From positions 1 through 64,000 of the forward strand of contig NZ_JARXWL010000009.1 of the NCBI RefSeq assembly GCF_029893325.1: 64,000 bases of DNA, in the 5' to 3' direction. Made by a program: the position numbers and the translations under genes. Position 1 is the first letter of the stretch. The number at the start of each line of letters is the position of its first letter. Below the pieces are notes generated by a model. The model worked only from the letters and a program-made list of their open reading frames with translations, was not told where the DNA came from and made no database searches. Of the stretch, positions 43,825 through 54,091 are shown piece after piece. The stretch is from Enterococcus sp. PF1-24 (GTDB taxonomy: Bacteria; Bacillota; Bacilli; Lactobacillales; Enterococcaceae).

Positions 43825-45117
43825 ATGAAAAAGAAAATGGTAGTTATTTCGATTGATGCGATGGGGGCTAGTGATTTAGCTGGAGAAATTAATAATTTAC
43901 CTACTTTAGCAGCTTTTAGAAAAGAAGCGACCCAAGTACAAAAGGTGCGGGGGATTTATCCAACGCTGACCTATCCTTCACATACCACAATTGTAACGGG
44001 GGAATATCCGAAAAAGCATGGCATTATTAACAATACCAAAATTCAATCCCACCGAAAATCACCTGATTGGTATTGGTTTGCTAAAGATGTTAAAGCACCA
44101 ACTTTGTACGATGTCGCTAAAAAAGAAGGCTTTACGACAGCGGCTTTTTTATGGCCAGTTACGGCTAAAAGCTCGATTGATTATAATATTGCCGAAATTT
44201 TTCCTAATCGCATTTGGACCAATCAAGTATTGCGTTCTTTAAGCGCAAGCTCACCTTTATTTTTAATTGAAATGAATCAGAAATACGGTCATTTGCGTAA
44301 TGGCATTAAGCAACCACAGCTAGATGATTTTGTAACGGCCTGTGCTGTAGATACTTTAAAAAGCAAGCAGCCCGATTTAACATTAATTCATTTGGTGGAT
44401 ATGGACAGTATGCGTCATCGCTATGGTGTTCGTTCGGATGAAGCCAAACAAGCTTTACTTCGTCAAGATCGGCGAGTTGCCGAAATTATTGAAGCGACTA
44501 AAGAAGCGGGAACCTATGACGAAACGACTTTTGTGATTTTAGGGGATCATTATCAAATTGATGTAAATAACATGATTCGTTTAAATGCACTTTTCGCTAA
44601 AAACCGTTGGCTAAAAGCCAAAAGCGATGCAACAGTTGAGAAAAAATGGCAAGTCTACGCCAAAAGTTGTGATGGCTCTTGTTATATTTATATTGACCAA
44701 GCCAGTTCAGTAACTCCAGCTGAAGTTAAAGCCCAATTAAAACAAGTGGCAGGCATTGAAAAAATTTATACAACAGAAGAAGCAGCGGCTCAAGGCGCAG
44801 CGCCCAATGTGACGTTTATGTTGGAAGCCAAAAGTGGCTATTATTTTATTGATGAAGCTATAGGGGCGGTGGTTGAAGCTGTTCCTGATGATAGCTTAGG
44901 GACTTCCGAGCGCTATAAAGCCGTTCACGGTTTTTCTCCTGACAAACCTGATTATGCAACAACGATGATGATAAAAGGTCCTGGTATTAAACAAGGACAA
45001 ATCATCGAAGCTGCCAATTTGATTGACGAAGCACCGACTTTTGCAAAAATTTTAGATTTAAAAACATTTCCACAAGCTGTCGCTGGTAAAGTTTTAACTG
45101 AGCTGTTTGAGTCATAA
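43825..45117 (+). CDS. Type I phosphodiesterase / nucleotide pyrophosphatase family protein
   Basis: The 430-residue protein has the alkaline phosphatase-like fold. The metal-binding ISIDAMG lies at residues 8-14 and the nucleophile threonine in TYPSHTTIVTGE around 50. Aspartate/histidine motifs HLVDMDSMRH and ILGDHYQ follow, and a late His lies in AVHGFSPDKPD. No signal peptide is seen, so it is probably cytoplasmic, which is common for Gram-positive members. The substrate is unknown. The start follows AAAGGG. Confidence 0.87.
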   Translation: MKKKMVVISIDAMGASDLAGEINNLPTLAAFRKEATQVQKVRGIYPTLTYPSHTTIVTGEYPKKHGIINNTKIQSHRKSPDWYWFAKDVKAPTLYDVAKKEGFTTAAFLWPVTAKSSIDYNIAEIFPNRIWTNQVLRSLSASSPLFLIEMNQKYGHLRNGIKQPQLDDFVTACAVDTLKSKQPDLTLIHLVDMDSMRHRYGVRSDEAKQALLRQDRRVAEIIEATKEAGTYDETTFVILGDHYQIDVNNMIRLNALFAKNRWLKAKSDATVEKKWQVYAKSCDGSCYIYIDQASSVTPAEVKAQLKQVAGIEKIYTTEEAAAQGAAPNVTFMLEAKSGYYFIDEAIGAVVEAVPDDSLGTSERYKAVHGFSPDKPDYATTMMIKGPGIKQGQIIEAANLIDEAPTFAKILDLKTFPQAVAGKVLTELFES

Positions 45118-45148
45118 ATTTATCCTTAAAGGGAGAGGAAACTAACAT

Positions 45149-46414
45149 ATGTTAAAGTTTTGGAAAAGTTATACAAAGGAAGAACGGGGCTGGATTTTAT
45201 ACGATTGGGCCAATTCAGCTTATTCATTAGTGGTGGTAACCGCAATTTTACCGATTTATTTTAAATTTGTCGCTGGTGAAGCGGGGATTTCTAATGGAGA
45301 TTCCACTGCTTATTGGGGCTATGCTAGCTCTTTTGCAACTTTGCTGATTTCTTTAAGCGCCCCGATTTTAGGGACTTTAGGCGATTATGAAGGCAAAAAG
45401 AAAAAATTATTTAACTTATTTGCTTTATCAGGTATTATTATGACTTTTGTCCTAGCTTTTGTTCCTAATAAAAGTTGGGTGGCTCTATTAGTAATTTATG
45501 CCATTTCCCATATGGGTTATCAAGGAGCCAATATTTTCTATGATGGCTTTTTGGTGGATGTAACCGATGATGAACGCATGGATAATGTGTCTTCTATGGG
45601 CTATGGTTTAGGTTATATTGGCAGTGCTTTATTATTTATTGCCGTGATGATTTTACAAGTGACTGATGGTTTTGGCTTATTAGATACGATTTTAGTTACG
45701 AAAATTTGTTTTATTTTAACGGGCTTGTGGTGGCTATTGTTTAGTTTGCCGTTTTTTCGTCATGTTCATCAAAAGTTTTCTTTAGAAGCAATTGATAATC
45801 CGGTGAAAGTTAGCTTTCAGCGTTTAAAAGGAACGATTGAAAATATCCGTCAATATAAAGGCATCGTCTTTTTCCTGATTGCGTACTTTTTCTATATTGA
45901 TGGGGTAGATACGATTTTTACCATGGCGACAGCCTTTGGGATTGATATGGGGGTTTCTTCTGATAAATTGATTATTATCTTATTAGTGATTAATTTTATT
46001 GCTTTCCCTTTTACTATCTTATATGGCTTAGGGGCTAAACGTTTTGGTACGAAAAAAATGATTTTATTGGCAATTGCGGTTTATACTTTCATTTGTATTT
46101 ATGCGTTGTTTATGGATTCTGTTTTAGATTTTTGGATTGTCGGTATTTTAGTGGGAACTTCACAAGGGGGAATTCAAGCGCTCAGTCGTTCTTATTTTGC
46201 CCAGATGATTCCTAAAGAGCACGCCAATGAATTTTTTGGTTTCTATAATATTTTTGGTAAATTTTCTGCAATTTTAGGGCCAATGTTATTTGGTTTTATG
46301 ACCAGTTTAACCGGGAACTCTCGCTATGGTATCGCTAGTTTAATCTTACTATTTATTATCGGAGCGATTTTATTTGCTAAGACGCCAACCATTCAAAAAG
46401 ATTCAGCAATTTAG
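45149..46414 (+). CDS. UMF1-family MFS transporter
   Basis: The 421-residue protein has about twelve membrane helices and the UMF1/Atg22-like start ERGWILYDWANSAYSLVVVT. The family is a branch of the MFS with yeast Atg22, a vacuolar amino-acid effluxer. The bacterial substrate is unknown. It is 31 bases after the phosphodiesterase gene with its own ribosome binding site, so the two may be co-transcribed. The strong promoter of the aromatic leader follows within 30 bases. Confidence 0.88.
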   Translation: MLKFWKSYTKEERGWILYDWANSAYSLVVVTAILPIYFKFVAGEAGISNGDSTAYWGYASSFATLLISLSAPILGTLGDYEGKKKKLFNLFALSGIIMTFVLAFVPNKSWVALLVIYAISHMGYQGANIFYDGFLVDVTDDERMDNVSSMGYGLGYIGSALLFIAVMILQVTDGFGLLDTILVTKICFILTGLWWLLFSLPFFRHVHQKFSLEAIDNPVKVSFQRLKGTIENIRQYKGIVFFLIAYFFYIDGVDTIFTMATAFGIDMGVSSDKLIIILLVINFIAFPFTILYGLGAKRFGTKKMILLAIAVYTFICIYALFMDSVLDFWIVGILVGTSQGGIQALSRSYFAQMIPKEHANEFFGFYNIFGKFSAILGPMLFGFMTSLTGNSRYGIASLILLFIIGAILFAKTPTIQKDSAI

Positions 46415-46442
46415 AGAAATTGAAAAAAATCTGAAAAAAAGA

Positions 46443-46471
46443 TTGACATTCTTTATTTTACTGTCTATACT
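46443..46471 (+). promoter_or_regulatory. Promoter of the Tyr/Phe leader RNA and aro operon
   Basis: TTGACA at 46443-46448 and TATACT at 46466-46471 are separated by 17 bases. Transcription should start near 46478. Confidence 0.9.
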
Positions 46472-46506
46472 AAATTCAACCTTAAAACAGTTAGGAGCGG
46501 TTAATC

Positions 46507-46569
46507 ATGGAACTAAATATTCGACAACAGTTAAATACTAATCGCTATTACTTTAGCTATTTTAGATAG
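46507..46569 (+). CDS. Tyrosine/phenylalanine-rich leader peptide
   Basis: The 20-residue frame reads MELNIRQQLNTNRYYFSYFR and stops at TAG 46567-46569. It has three Tyr and two Phe codons among the last seven. AGGAG at 46493-46497 gives a 9-base spacing. The peptide sits directly before competing hairpins and an operon for Tyr, Phe and chorismate synthesis, so it is a sensor of charged Tyr- and Phe-tRNA for attenuation. It is too short for usual gene calling. Confidence 0.88.
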   Translation: MELNIRQQLNTNRYYFSYFR

Positions 46570-46682
46570 GTTTGTATTCATGATTTCATGGATGCAAACA
46601 CCAAACTTGGTTTTGTATCTATGATGGTTAGAGAATTTCGTTATGACTTTCAGCCACGTAGAGAATATCTATAGTGGCTTTT
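46570..46682 (+). promoter_or_regulatory. Ribosome-mediated transcription attenuator (Tyr/Phe)
   Basis: The pairings run in the same order as in the Trp leader. 46570-46583 pairs with 46586-46599 (14 pairs, two G-U). 46587-46604 pairs with 46607-46623 with G-U pairs and one bulge. 46618-46629 (TCTATGATGGTT) pairs with 46652-46662 (AGCCACGTAGA), an antiterminator. 46652-46662 pairs with 46668-46679 as terminator, with AGCCAC/GTGGCT at its base and TTTTATTTT after it. The stop codon adjoins segment 1. Switching by ribosome position is inference. Confidence 0.83.
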
Positions 46683-46699
46683 ATTTTATCCTTTTTTGG

Positions 46700-46750
46700 G
46701 AAGTATTCACTGTAGATTTTCTGTAAATTTACATTGGATACTTTCTTTTT
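46700..46750 (+). terminator. Second terminator-like hairpin after the Tyr/Phe attenuator
   Basis: AAGTATTC at 46701-46708 pairs with GGATACTT at 46736-46743. Inner TGTA pairs with TACA. TTTCTTTTTG follows. Position and form match the second hairpin of the Trp leader. Confidence 0.65.
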
Positions 46751-46811
46751 GTTTTTCAAGAAGAAGGAATTTGAAGGTTAGCAATGATTAATTATAGGAA
46801 GGGAAAAAAGT

Positions 46812-47681
46812 ATGGAAAATAAAATTACCGGTCATACACGATTAGTTGGCTTATTTGCAACCCCGATTCGTCACAGTATTTCACCAATGATTCATAATAC
46901 GGGATTTGAAACATTGGGAATTGACGCAGTTTATCTGGCTTTTGATTTAGGTACAGAAAGAATTGAAAGAGGGATTGATTCTATTCGTAATCTTGAAATG
47001 CTAGGTGCCAATCTTTCGATGCCTAACAAAATAGCAGCTTTGCCTTACATGGATGAATTAAGTGAAGCCGCGCAATTAGTGGGAGCAATCAATACAATTG
47101 TTAATCAGAATGGCAAATTAATCGGGTATATTACTGATGGTACAGGTTTTATGCGCAACCTGGAAGACCTTCAAGTTGAAGTGATTGGTAAAAAAATGAC
47201 AATCATTGGAGCGGGTGGTGCCGCTACCGCAATTATTGTGCAAGCTGCTTTAGATGGCGTGAAAGAAATTGCTGTCTATAACAGAAAAGATGAGTTTTAT
47301 GAAAAGATTCAAGCTAAATTAACTTATATTAGTGAAAAAACTAATTGTAAGATTCATTTAAATGATTTAGCCAATCAAGAAAATTTAGCCCAAGATGTTG
47401 CTGAAAGTGTTTTATTAACTAACGCAACTGGCGTGGGGATGCAACCGAATGTAGAAGTTTCACCAATCAATGATTTTGATATCATTCGTGAAAACTTAGC
47501 AGTGGTTGATATTATTTATAACCCAAGAGAAACCAAATTATTAAAAGCCGCCAAAGCTCGTGGTGCTAAAACCGCTAACGGCTTAGGCATGCTACTTTAT
47601 CAAGGAGCCGCTGCTTTTGAACTTTGGACAGGTCAAGAACTACCAATTGATTTAGTTAAACCAATTATTGAAAAGATGTAG
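46812..47681 (+). CDS. aroE: Shikimate dehydrogenase
   Basis: The 289-residue enzyme reduces 3-dehydroshikimate to shikimate with NADPH. It has the substrate-binding start GLFATPIRHSISPMIHN, the catalytic-lysine region NLSMPNKIA, the NADP loop GAGGAATA and a late GLGMLLYQGAAAFELWTG. It is the first gene of the eight-gene aromatic operon behind the Tyr/Phe attenuator. The residues around the lysine differ slightly from NVTIPHK in the common form, so quinate/shikimate relatives should be kept in mind. Confidence 0.9.
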   Translation: MENKITGHTRLVGLFATPIRHSISPMIHNTGFETLGIDAVYLAFDLGTERIERGIDSIRNLEMLGANLSMPNKIAALPYMDELSEAAQLVGAINTIVNQNGKLIGYITDGTGFMRNLEDLQVEVIGKKMTIIGAGGAATAIIVQAALDGVKEIAVYNRKDEFYEKIQAKLTYISEKTNCKIHLNDLANQENLAQDVAESVLLTNATGVGMQPNVEVSPINDFDIIRENLAVVDIIYNPRETKLLKAAKARGAKTANGLGMLLYQGAAAFELWTGQELPIDLVKPIIEKM

Positions 47682-47762
47682 TAGGAAAAGCAGAGTGAAG
47701 ATAGAATTAAATTTTTGAAAAAATTTATTACTAAAATATGAACTAATTGGAGGAAAAATAAA

Positions 47763-48785
47763 ATGATCGTTATTATGAAAGCTGGAGCAACAAAAACACA
47801 GGTGGAAAATATTATTAAAAGAGTACAAAGTGAAGGATTAGAAGTTCAAATCAATCAAGGCAAGGACCATGTGGTGATTGGTTTATTAGGAGATACCCGA
47901 AAATTGCAAGATGTAGCTTTCAACAGTTACGAAGGTGTTGAAAATACTGTCCGTATTTCTAATACTTACAAACTTACTTCAAGAGAATTTCACCCGCAAG
48001 ATACCGTTGTCGATGTTAATGGCGTAAAAATTGGAGGTAAGGAGAATTTTGTCACGATGGCAGGGCCTTGTTCGATTGAAGGACTGGATCAAATTCGTGA
48101 ATGTGCCCGCATTGCTAAAGCTGGTGGCGCACAAGTTTTACGTGGAGGTGCTTTTAAACCAAGAACTTCCCCATATGCTTTCCAAGGCTTGGAAGAAGAA
48201 GGTTTGAAATACATTCGCCAAGCAGCCGATGAATTAGGTATGCAAGTCATTACCGAAGTCATGGATGAAGGCCATATTGACATAGTCGCTGAATACAGCG
48301 ATATTTTACAAATCGGTGCCCGGAATATGCAAAACTTTAAATTATTGACAGCAGTCGGCAAAACTGGCAAGCCAATTGGTTTGAAACGTGGAATTTCTGG
48401 TACAATTGATGAGTGGTTAAATGCTGCCGAATACATTGCGGTTGAAAATAATAACAATGTCATTTTCATTGAACGAGGCATTCGGACTTACGAAACAGCA
48501 ACCCGTAATACTTTTGATTTAAGTGCTGTACCTTTGATTAAAAAATTGAGTCATTTCCCAATTATTGTGGATCCAAGTCACGGTACAGGTATCTGGGATT
48601 TAGTAGCACCAATGGCTAGAGCTGGCGTTGCTTCAGGAGCAGACGGAATGATTGTTGAAATTCATCCTGATCCAGCAAATGCTTGGTCAGACGGTCCACA
48701 ATCTTTAAATGAAAAAACTTATTTAAAAATGATGCAAGAAGTTAAAATTATCGAAAAAGCGATGAAAGAAATTGATGCTTTATAA
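47763..48785 (+). CDS. aroF: 3-deoxy-7-phosphoheptulonate (DAHP) synthase
   Basis: The 340-residue enzyme makes the first step of the shikimate pathway from PEP and erythrose 4-phosphate. It has an N-terminal ferredoxin-like regulatory domain (about 1-70), as in Thermotoga-type enzymes, where aromatic products inhibit. The TIM barrel follows, with MAGPCSIEG (around 100), KPRTSPYAFQG and DPSHGTG near the end. Feedback control through the N-terminal domain would add to attenuation of the operon. Confidence 0.93.
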   Translation: MIVIMKAGATKTQVENIIKRVQSEGLEVQINQGKDHVVIGLLGDTRKLQDVAFNSYEGVENTVRISNTYKLTSREFHPQDTVVDVNGVKIGGKENFVTMAGPCSIEGLDQIRECARIAKAGGAQVLRGGAFKPRTSPYAFQGLEEEGLKYIRQAADELGMQVITEVMDEGHIDIVAEYSDILQIGARNMQNFKLLTAVGKTGKPIGLKRGISGTIDEWLNAAEYIAVENNNNVIFIERGIRTYETATRNTFDLSAVPLIKKLSHFPIIVDPSHGTGIWDLVAPMARAGVASGADGMIVEIHPDPANAWSDGPQSLNEKTYLKMMQEVKIIEKAMKEIDAL

Positions 48786-48828
48786 TTTATTAATGGAAAA
48801 ATAGATAAAATTAGAAAGAAGTGACGGC

Positions 48829-49890
48829 ATGTTAACTGTTAAATTGCCCCATCATCAATATGATATCTTAATCGAAAACCAAGGTTTAAAACAAGTTGGA
48901 ACTTGGGCAGCGAAATTATGGCAGAGCCAAAAAATTGCAGTAATCACCGATGAAACGGTGGATGGTTTTTACGGCGAAGTTGTTATGCAGGCTTTACAGG
49001 CAGCAGGCTTTACCCCTTATAAATTCGTAGTGCCAGTTGGTGAAAAAAGCAAATCCCTAAGTCAAGTTAGCAACTGTTATGATTTTTTAGCGGAGCAACA
49101 ATTTACCCGCTCTGATGGTATCTTGGCTTTAGGTGGTGGTGTTGTTGGCGATTTGGCAGGTTTTGTGGCCGCAACTTATATGCGGGGCATTCACTTCTTA
49201 CAAGTGCCGACAACGTTATTGGCGCAAGTGGACAGCAGTATTGGTGGGAAAACTGGCGTTAATACAACCAAAGCTAAAAACTTAGTTGGTGCTTTTTGGC
49301 AACCAGATGGAGTTTTAATTGATATTGCTACTTTGCAAACTTTAGAGACTCGTCGGATTCGTGAAGGAATTGGGGAAATTATCAAATATGCGGCAATTGC
49401 CGATCAAGATTTATGGCAGCTGTTGGATTCATTTAAAGATGAATATGAACTTTTAGAAAATGCTGAAGCTGTTATTTTAGCTTGTTTAAAAATCAAGAAA
49501 AAAGTGGTAGAAGAAGATGAATTAGATAACGGGATTCGCTTGAATTTAAACTTTGGTCATACGATCGGTCACGCCATTGAAAATACGATTGGCTATGGTG
49601 TGGTAACTCATGGTGAAGCTGTAGCGATTGGCATGATTCAAATTTCAAAAGCAGCTGAAGCTAAAGGCAAAATGCCAGCTGATTTTACCAATCAGTTAAC
49701 GACCTTAGTTGAAAAGTTTGGTTTACCGATTACTTGTGAAAATTGGGATGAAGCAGAATTATATCAAGCGATTACTCATGATAAAAAAACACGAGGTAGC
49801 AACTTGAAACTGATTTTAGTTACGGCAATTGGTCAGGCTGAAATCCAACAAGTAGCGATTGAAGAAATGAAAGACTACTTAAAAAAATAA
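48829..49890 (+). CDS. aroB: 3-dehydroquinate synthase
   Basis: The 353-residue enzyme has the NAD loop GGGVVGDLAGFVAATYMRG (about 103-121), the KTGVNTTKAKNLVGAF block, and metal ligands in NFGHTIGHAIE and THGEAVAIGM. It converts DAHP to 3-dehydroquinate. It is third in the operon with a GAAAGAAG ribosome binding site. No aroD gene is in the cluster, so dehydroquinase must be encoded elsewhere. Confidence 0.95.
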   Translation: MLTVKLPHHQYDILIENQGLKQVGTWAAKLWQSQKIAVITDETVDGFYGEVVMQALQAAGFTPYKFVVPVGEKSKSLSQVSNCYDFLAEQQFTRSDGILALGGGVVGDLAGFVAATYMRGIHFLQVPTTLLAQVDSSIGGKTGVNTTKAKNLVGAFWQPDGVLIDIATLQTLETRRIREGIGEIIKYAAIADQDLWQLLDSFKDEYELLENAEAVILACLKIKKKVVEEDELDNGIRLNLNFGHTIGHAIENTIGYGVVTHGEAVAIGMIQISKAAEAKGKMPADFTNQLTTLVEKFGLPITCENWDEAELYQAITHDKKTRGSNLKLILVTAIGQAEIQQVAIEEMKDYLKK

Positions 49891-49917
49891 ACGATTTTTT
49901 TGAAAGGAAGCAAGAAC

Positions 49918-51084
49918 ATGCGTTTTATTACAGCTGGAGAATCACATGGTCCAGAATTAACAACAATTATTGAAGGCTTACCAGCTGGGATGCCTTTAAC
50001 AGCTGACGATATCAATCGTGAATTAGCGCGTCGCCAAACCGGTTATGGTCGTGGCGGTCGCATGAAAATTGAAAAAGATCAAGTGCGCATTACATCTGGT
50101 GTTCGTCACGGTAAAACGTTAGGCTCACCCATAACTTTAGTCGTTGAAAATAAAGACTGGAAAAATTGGCAAACAATTATGTCAGTTTCAGAAGTTAGCG
50201 TAGAAGATCAGCAGCTTCGTCGTGTCAGTCATCCACGACCAGGCCATGCTGATTTAGTTGGTGGCATGAAATACAACCAACGAGATTTACGGAATATTTT
50301 AGAGCGTTCTTCTGCACGAGAAACAACTATGCGGGTAGCAATTGGTGCAGTAGCTAAAAAATTATTAAAAGAATTAGGCATTGAAGTAGCGGGGCATGTG
50401 GTCGTTTTAGGCGGTATTAAGGCAACTGTTCCTGAAAATATTACAGTGCAAGAAATTAAACAGCTCTCTGAAGCTTCTGAAGTTCGGGTAGTTGACGGAA
50501 CTTGTGAAGTCGCGATGAAAGAATTAATTAATAAAACGAAGCAAAATGGGGATACCATTGGTGGCGTTGTTGAAGTCGTAGTTGGTGGTGTGCCAGCCGG
50601 TTTAGGTAGTTATGTGCAGTGGGACCACAAATTAGATGCCAAAATTGCGCAAGCAGTCATGAGTATTAATGCTTTTAAAGGCGTTTCTTTTGGCGTTAGT
50701 TTTGAAATGGGAAATCTGCCAGGTTCACAAGTGATGGATGAAATTATTTGGAGCGAAAAAGCTGGCTACACTCGTAAAACCAATCATCTAGGTGGTTTTG
50801 AAGGTGGTATGACTAACGGTGAAGTAATTGTTGTTCAAGGAGTTATGAAGCCGATTCCGACTTTATATAAGCCTTTGCAAAGTGTCGATATTGATACGAA
50901 AGAACCTTTTAAAGCTAGTGTTGAACGTTCAGATAGTACCGCTGTTCCGGCAGCCAGTGTTGTTTGTGAAAGCGTGGTAGCGACTGAATTAGCTAAAGAA
51001 ATTTTAGCCCAATTTGAAAGTGATTCTTTTGAAAGATTAAAAATCAATCTAACTGCCTATCGTGAATATTTGCAAAACTATTAA
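49918..51084 (+). CDS. aroC: Chorismate synthase
   Basis: The 388-residue enzyme begins [14 protein letters not shown] and has the signatures [16 protein letters not shown] and [15 protein letters not shown], which bind FMN and EPSP. It forms chorismate, the branch point to Phe, Tyr and Trp. The start at ATG 49918 follows AAAGGAAG. The in-frame TTG 18 bases upstream would sit before that ribosome binding site. Confidence 0.96.
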   Translation: MRFITAGESHGPELTTIIEGLPAGMPLTADDINRELARRQTGYGRGGRMKIEKDQVRITSGVRHGKTLGSPITLVVENKDWKNWQTIMSVSEVSVEDQQLRRVSHPRPGHADLVGGMKYNQRDLRNILERSSARETTMRVAIGAVAKKLLKELGIEVAGHVVVLGGIKATVPENITVQEIKQLSEASEVRVVDGTCEVAMKELINKTKQNGDTIGGVVEVVVGGVPAGLGSYVQWDHKLDAKIAQAVMSINAFKGVSFGVSFEMGNLPGSQVMDEIIWSEKAGYTRKTNHLGGFEGGMTNGEVIVVQGVMKPIPTLYKPLQSVDIDTKEPFKASVERSDSTAVPAASVVCESVVATELAKEILAQFESDSFERLKINLTAYREYLQNY

Positions 51085-51130
51085 TTAGTTAAGTTTTTCA
51101 ATAACATTCACGAGATGGGAGTAAATGGCA

Positions 51131-52222
51131 ATGACAAAGAAAATTTTAATGATTGGTTTAGGTTTGATTGGTAGCTCGTTAGCTTTAGCTATCAAAAAAG
51201 AACATCCTGAAATCATCATTTATGGTTGGGATAAAAATAAAAGCAGTGAAGCAATCGCCAAAGAAAAAGGTATTATTGATGAAATCAGTCAAACTTGGCA
51301 AACAACAGCTGTTGAAATGGATGTGATTTTTTTAGCGATTCCTGTCAAAGCGGGCATTGCTACATTGCAAGAGTTGGCACAATTACCTTTGAAAGAACAG
51401 GCGATTATCACAGATGCCAGTAGCACCAAAGAAGAAATCACTAAGGTAGCTGCGGAATTGCCGATTACTTTTATCGGTGGTCATCCAATGGCGGGTTCTC
51501 ATAAATCAGGCGTTTTAGCAGCAAATATTGATTTATTTGAAAATGCTTATTATATTTTTACCCCTATTGAAAAAAATCCTATGGCTTTAGCTAGCTTGCA
51601 AGATTTATTAAAGGGCACGCGGGCAAAATTTGTTGAGTTAGAGGCTGATGAACATGATCAAATTACCGGCATGTTAAGTCATTTACCCCATATTATTGCA
51701 GCGGGGTTAGTGAATCAAAGCGATGTGTTTAGTCAAAAATATCCCCGTGCCAAGCAATTAGCGGCAGGTGGTTTTCGGGATATTACCCGGATTGCTTCTT
51801 CGGACCCACAAATGTGGACGGATATTTTGATTAGTAATCGGGAAACTTTATTAGCGGGGATTGCTGAATGGCAACGTCTAATGACCCATGTCACTCATTG
51901 GTTAGCAATTGGCGATGAAGCAGCGATTTATCAATTTTTCGATCGAGCAAAAGATACCCGAGATCGTTTACCTGTTCATGAAAATGGGGCGATTCCGGCC
52001 TTTCATGATTTATATATTGATGTGCCTGACCAACCAGGGGTAATTGCTGAAGTTACGGGCTTATTAGGGGAAGCGGGCCTTTCGATTATTAATTTGAAAA
52101 TTCAAGAAACACGGGAAGAAATTATTGGTGTCCTGCAAGTTTCTTTTAAAACTAACCATGATTTATTAAAAGGCAAAGCTTGTATTGAAGCGCAAACTAG
52201 CTATGCTTGTCGCTTGAAATAA
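51131..52222 (+). CDS. tyrA: Prephenate dehydrogenase
   Basis: The 363-residue protein has the NAD loop GLGLIGSSLALAI near its start, GGHPMAGSHKSG around residue 120 and a C-terminal ACT domain (about 288-363, starting LYIDVPDQPGVIAEV) for tyrosine feedback. It leads to 4-hydroxyphenylpyruvate for tyrosine. The start at ATG 51131 has a 9-base spacing from GGGAG. The ATG six bases earlier is too close. Confidence 0.94.
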   Translation: MTKKILMIGLGLIGSSLALAIKKEHPEIIIYGWDKNKSSEAIAKEKGIIDEISQTWQTTAVEMDVIFLAIPVKAGIATLQELAQLPLKEQAIITDASSTKEEITKVAAELPITFIGGHPMAGSHKSGVLAANIDLFENAYYIFTPIEKNPMALASLQDLLKGTRAKFVELEADEHDQITGMLSHLPHIIAAGLVNQSDVFSQKYPRAKQLAAGGFRDITRIASSDPQMWTDILISNRETLLAGIAEWQRLMTHVTHWLAIGDEAAIYQFFDRAKDTRDRLPVHENGAIPAFHDLYIDVPDQPGVIAEVTGLLGEAGLSIINLKIQETREEIIGVLQVSFKTNHDLLKGKACIEAQTSYACRLK

Positions 52223-52246
52223 CAGTGCTATTGTGGTGGAAAATGA

Positions 52247-53548
<1,302 letters not shown>

Positions 53549-53581
53549 CTTAGCTTTTAGAGAAAAGGAAGAGGGATTTCC

Positions 53582-54091
53582 ATGAAAAGTATCGTTTTAA
53601 TTGGCTTTATGGGAGCTGGGAAAACTACAATTGGCAAAGCTTTAGGAGAAAGTTTACAAATGCAGCCGATTGATTTTGATGATTTAATCGTGGCAGAAAT
53701 CGGCATGACAATTCAAGCATATTTTGATTTATACGGGGAAGCAGCTTTCAGAGAAAAAGAAACCCAAGTGTTGAAAAAAACTATGAATTTAACGCAAATT
53801 ATTTCAACTGGTGGTGGCATCGTTTTAAAAGAAGAAAATCGCCAGTTGTTAAAACAAATGCCTGTAGTCGTTTATTTAAAAACTGATGCAGATGAATTAG
53901 TGAAACGCTTATTAGCTGATACCGTAAATGTTCGACCTTTAGTTGCAGCAAAAAATCCTGAGGAAATTAAAGCAATTTATCAAGGAAGAATTCCTTTTTA
54001 TGAAGAAAGTGCCAGTTTGATTGTAGATACAACTGGTAAAACTCCGGCAACGATTGTGGCGGAAATTTTAGCGTATGTAGGTGAAATGTGA
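53582..54091 (+). CDS. aroK: Shikimate kinase
   Basis: The 169-residue kinase has the P-loop GFMGAGKTT at residues 8-16, the shikimate-binding DFDDLIVAEIG, and FREKETQVL with the STGGGIVL block. It phosphorylates shikimate. Its stop codon overlaps the pheA start. Confidence 0.94.
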   Translation: MKSIVLIGFMGAGKTTIGKALGESLQMQPIDFDDLIVAEIGMTIQAYFDLYGEAAFREKETQVLKKTMNLTQIISTGGGIVLKEENRQLLKQMPVVVYLKTDADELVKRLLADTVNVRPLVAAKNPEEIKAIYQGRIPFYEESASLIVDTTGKTPATIVAEILAYVGEM

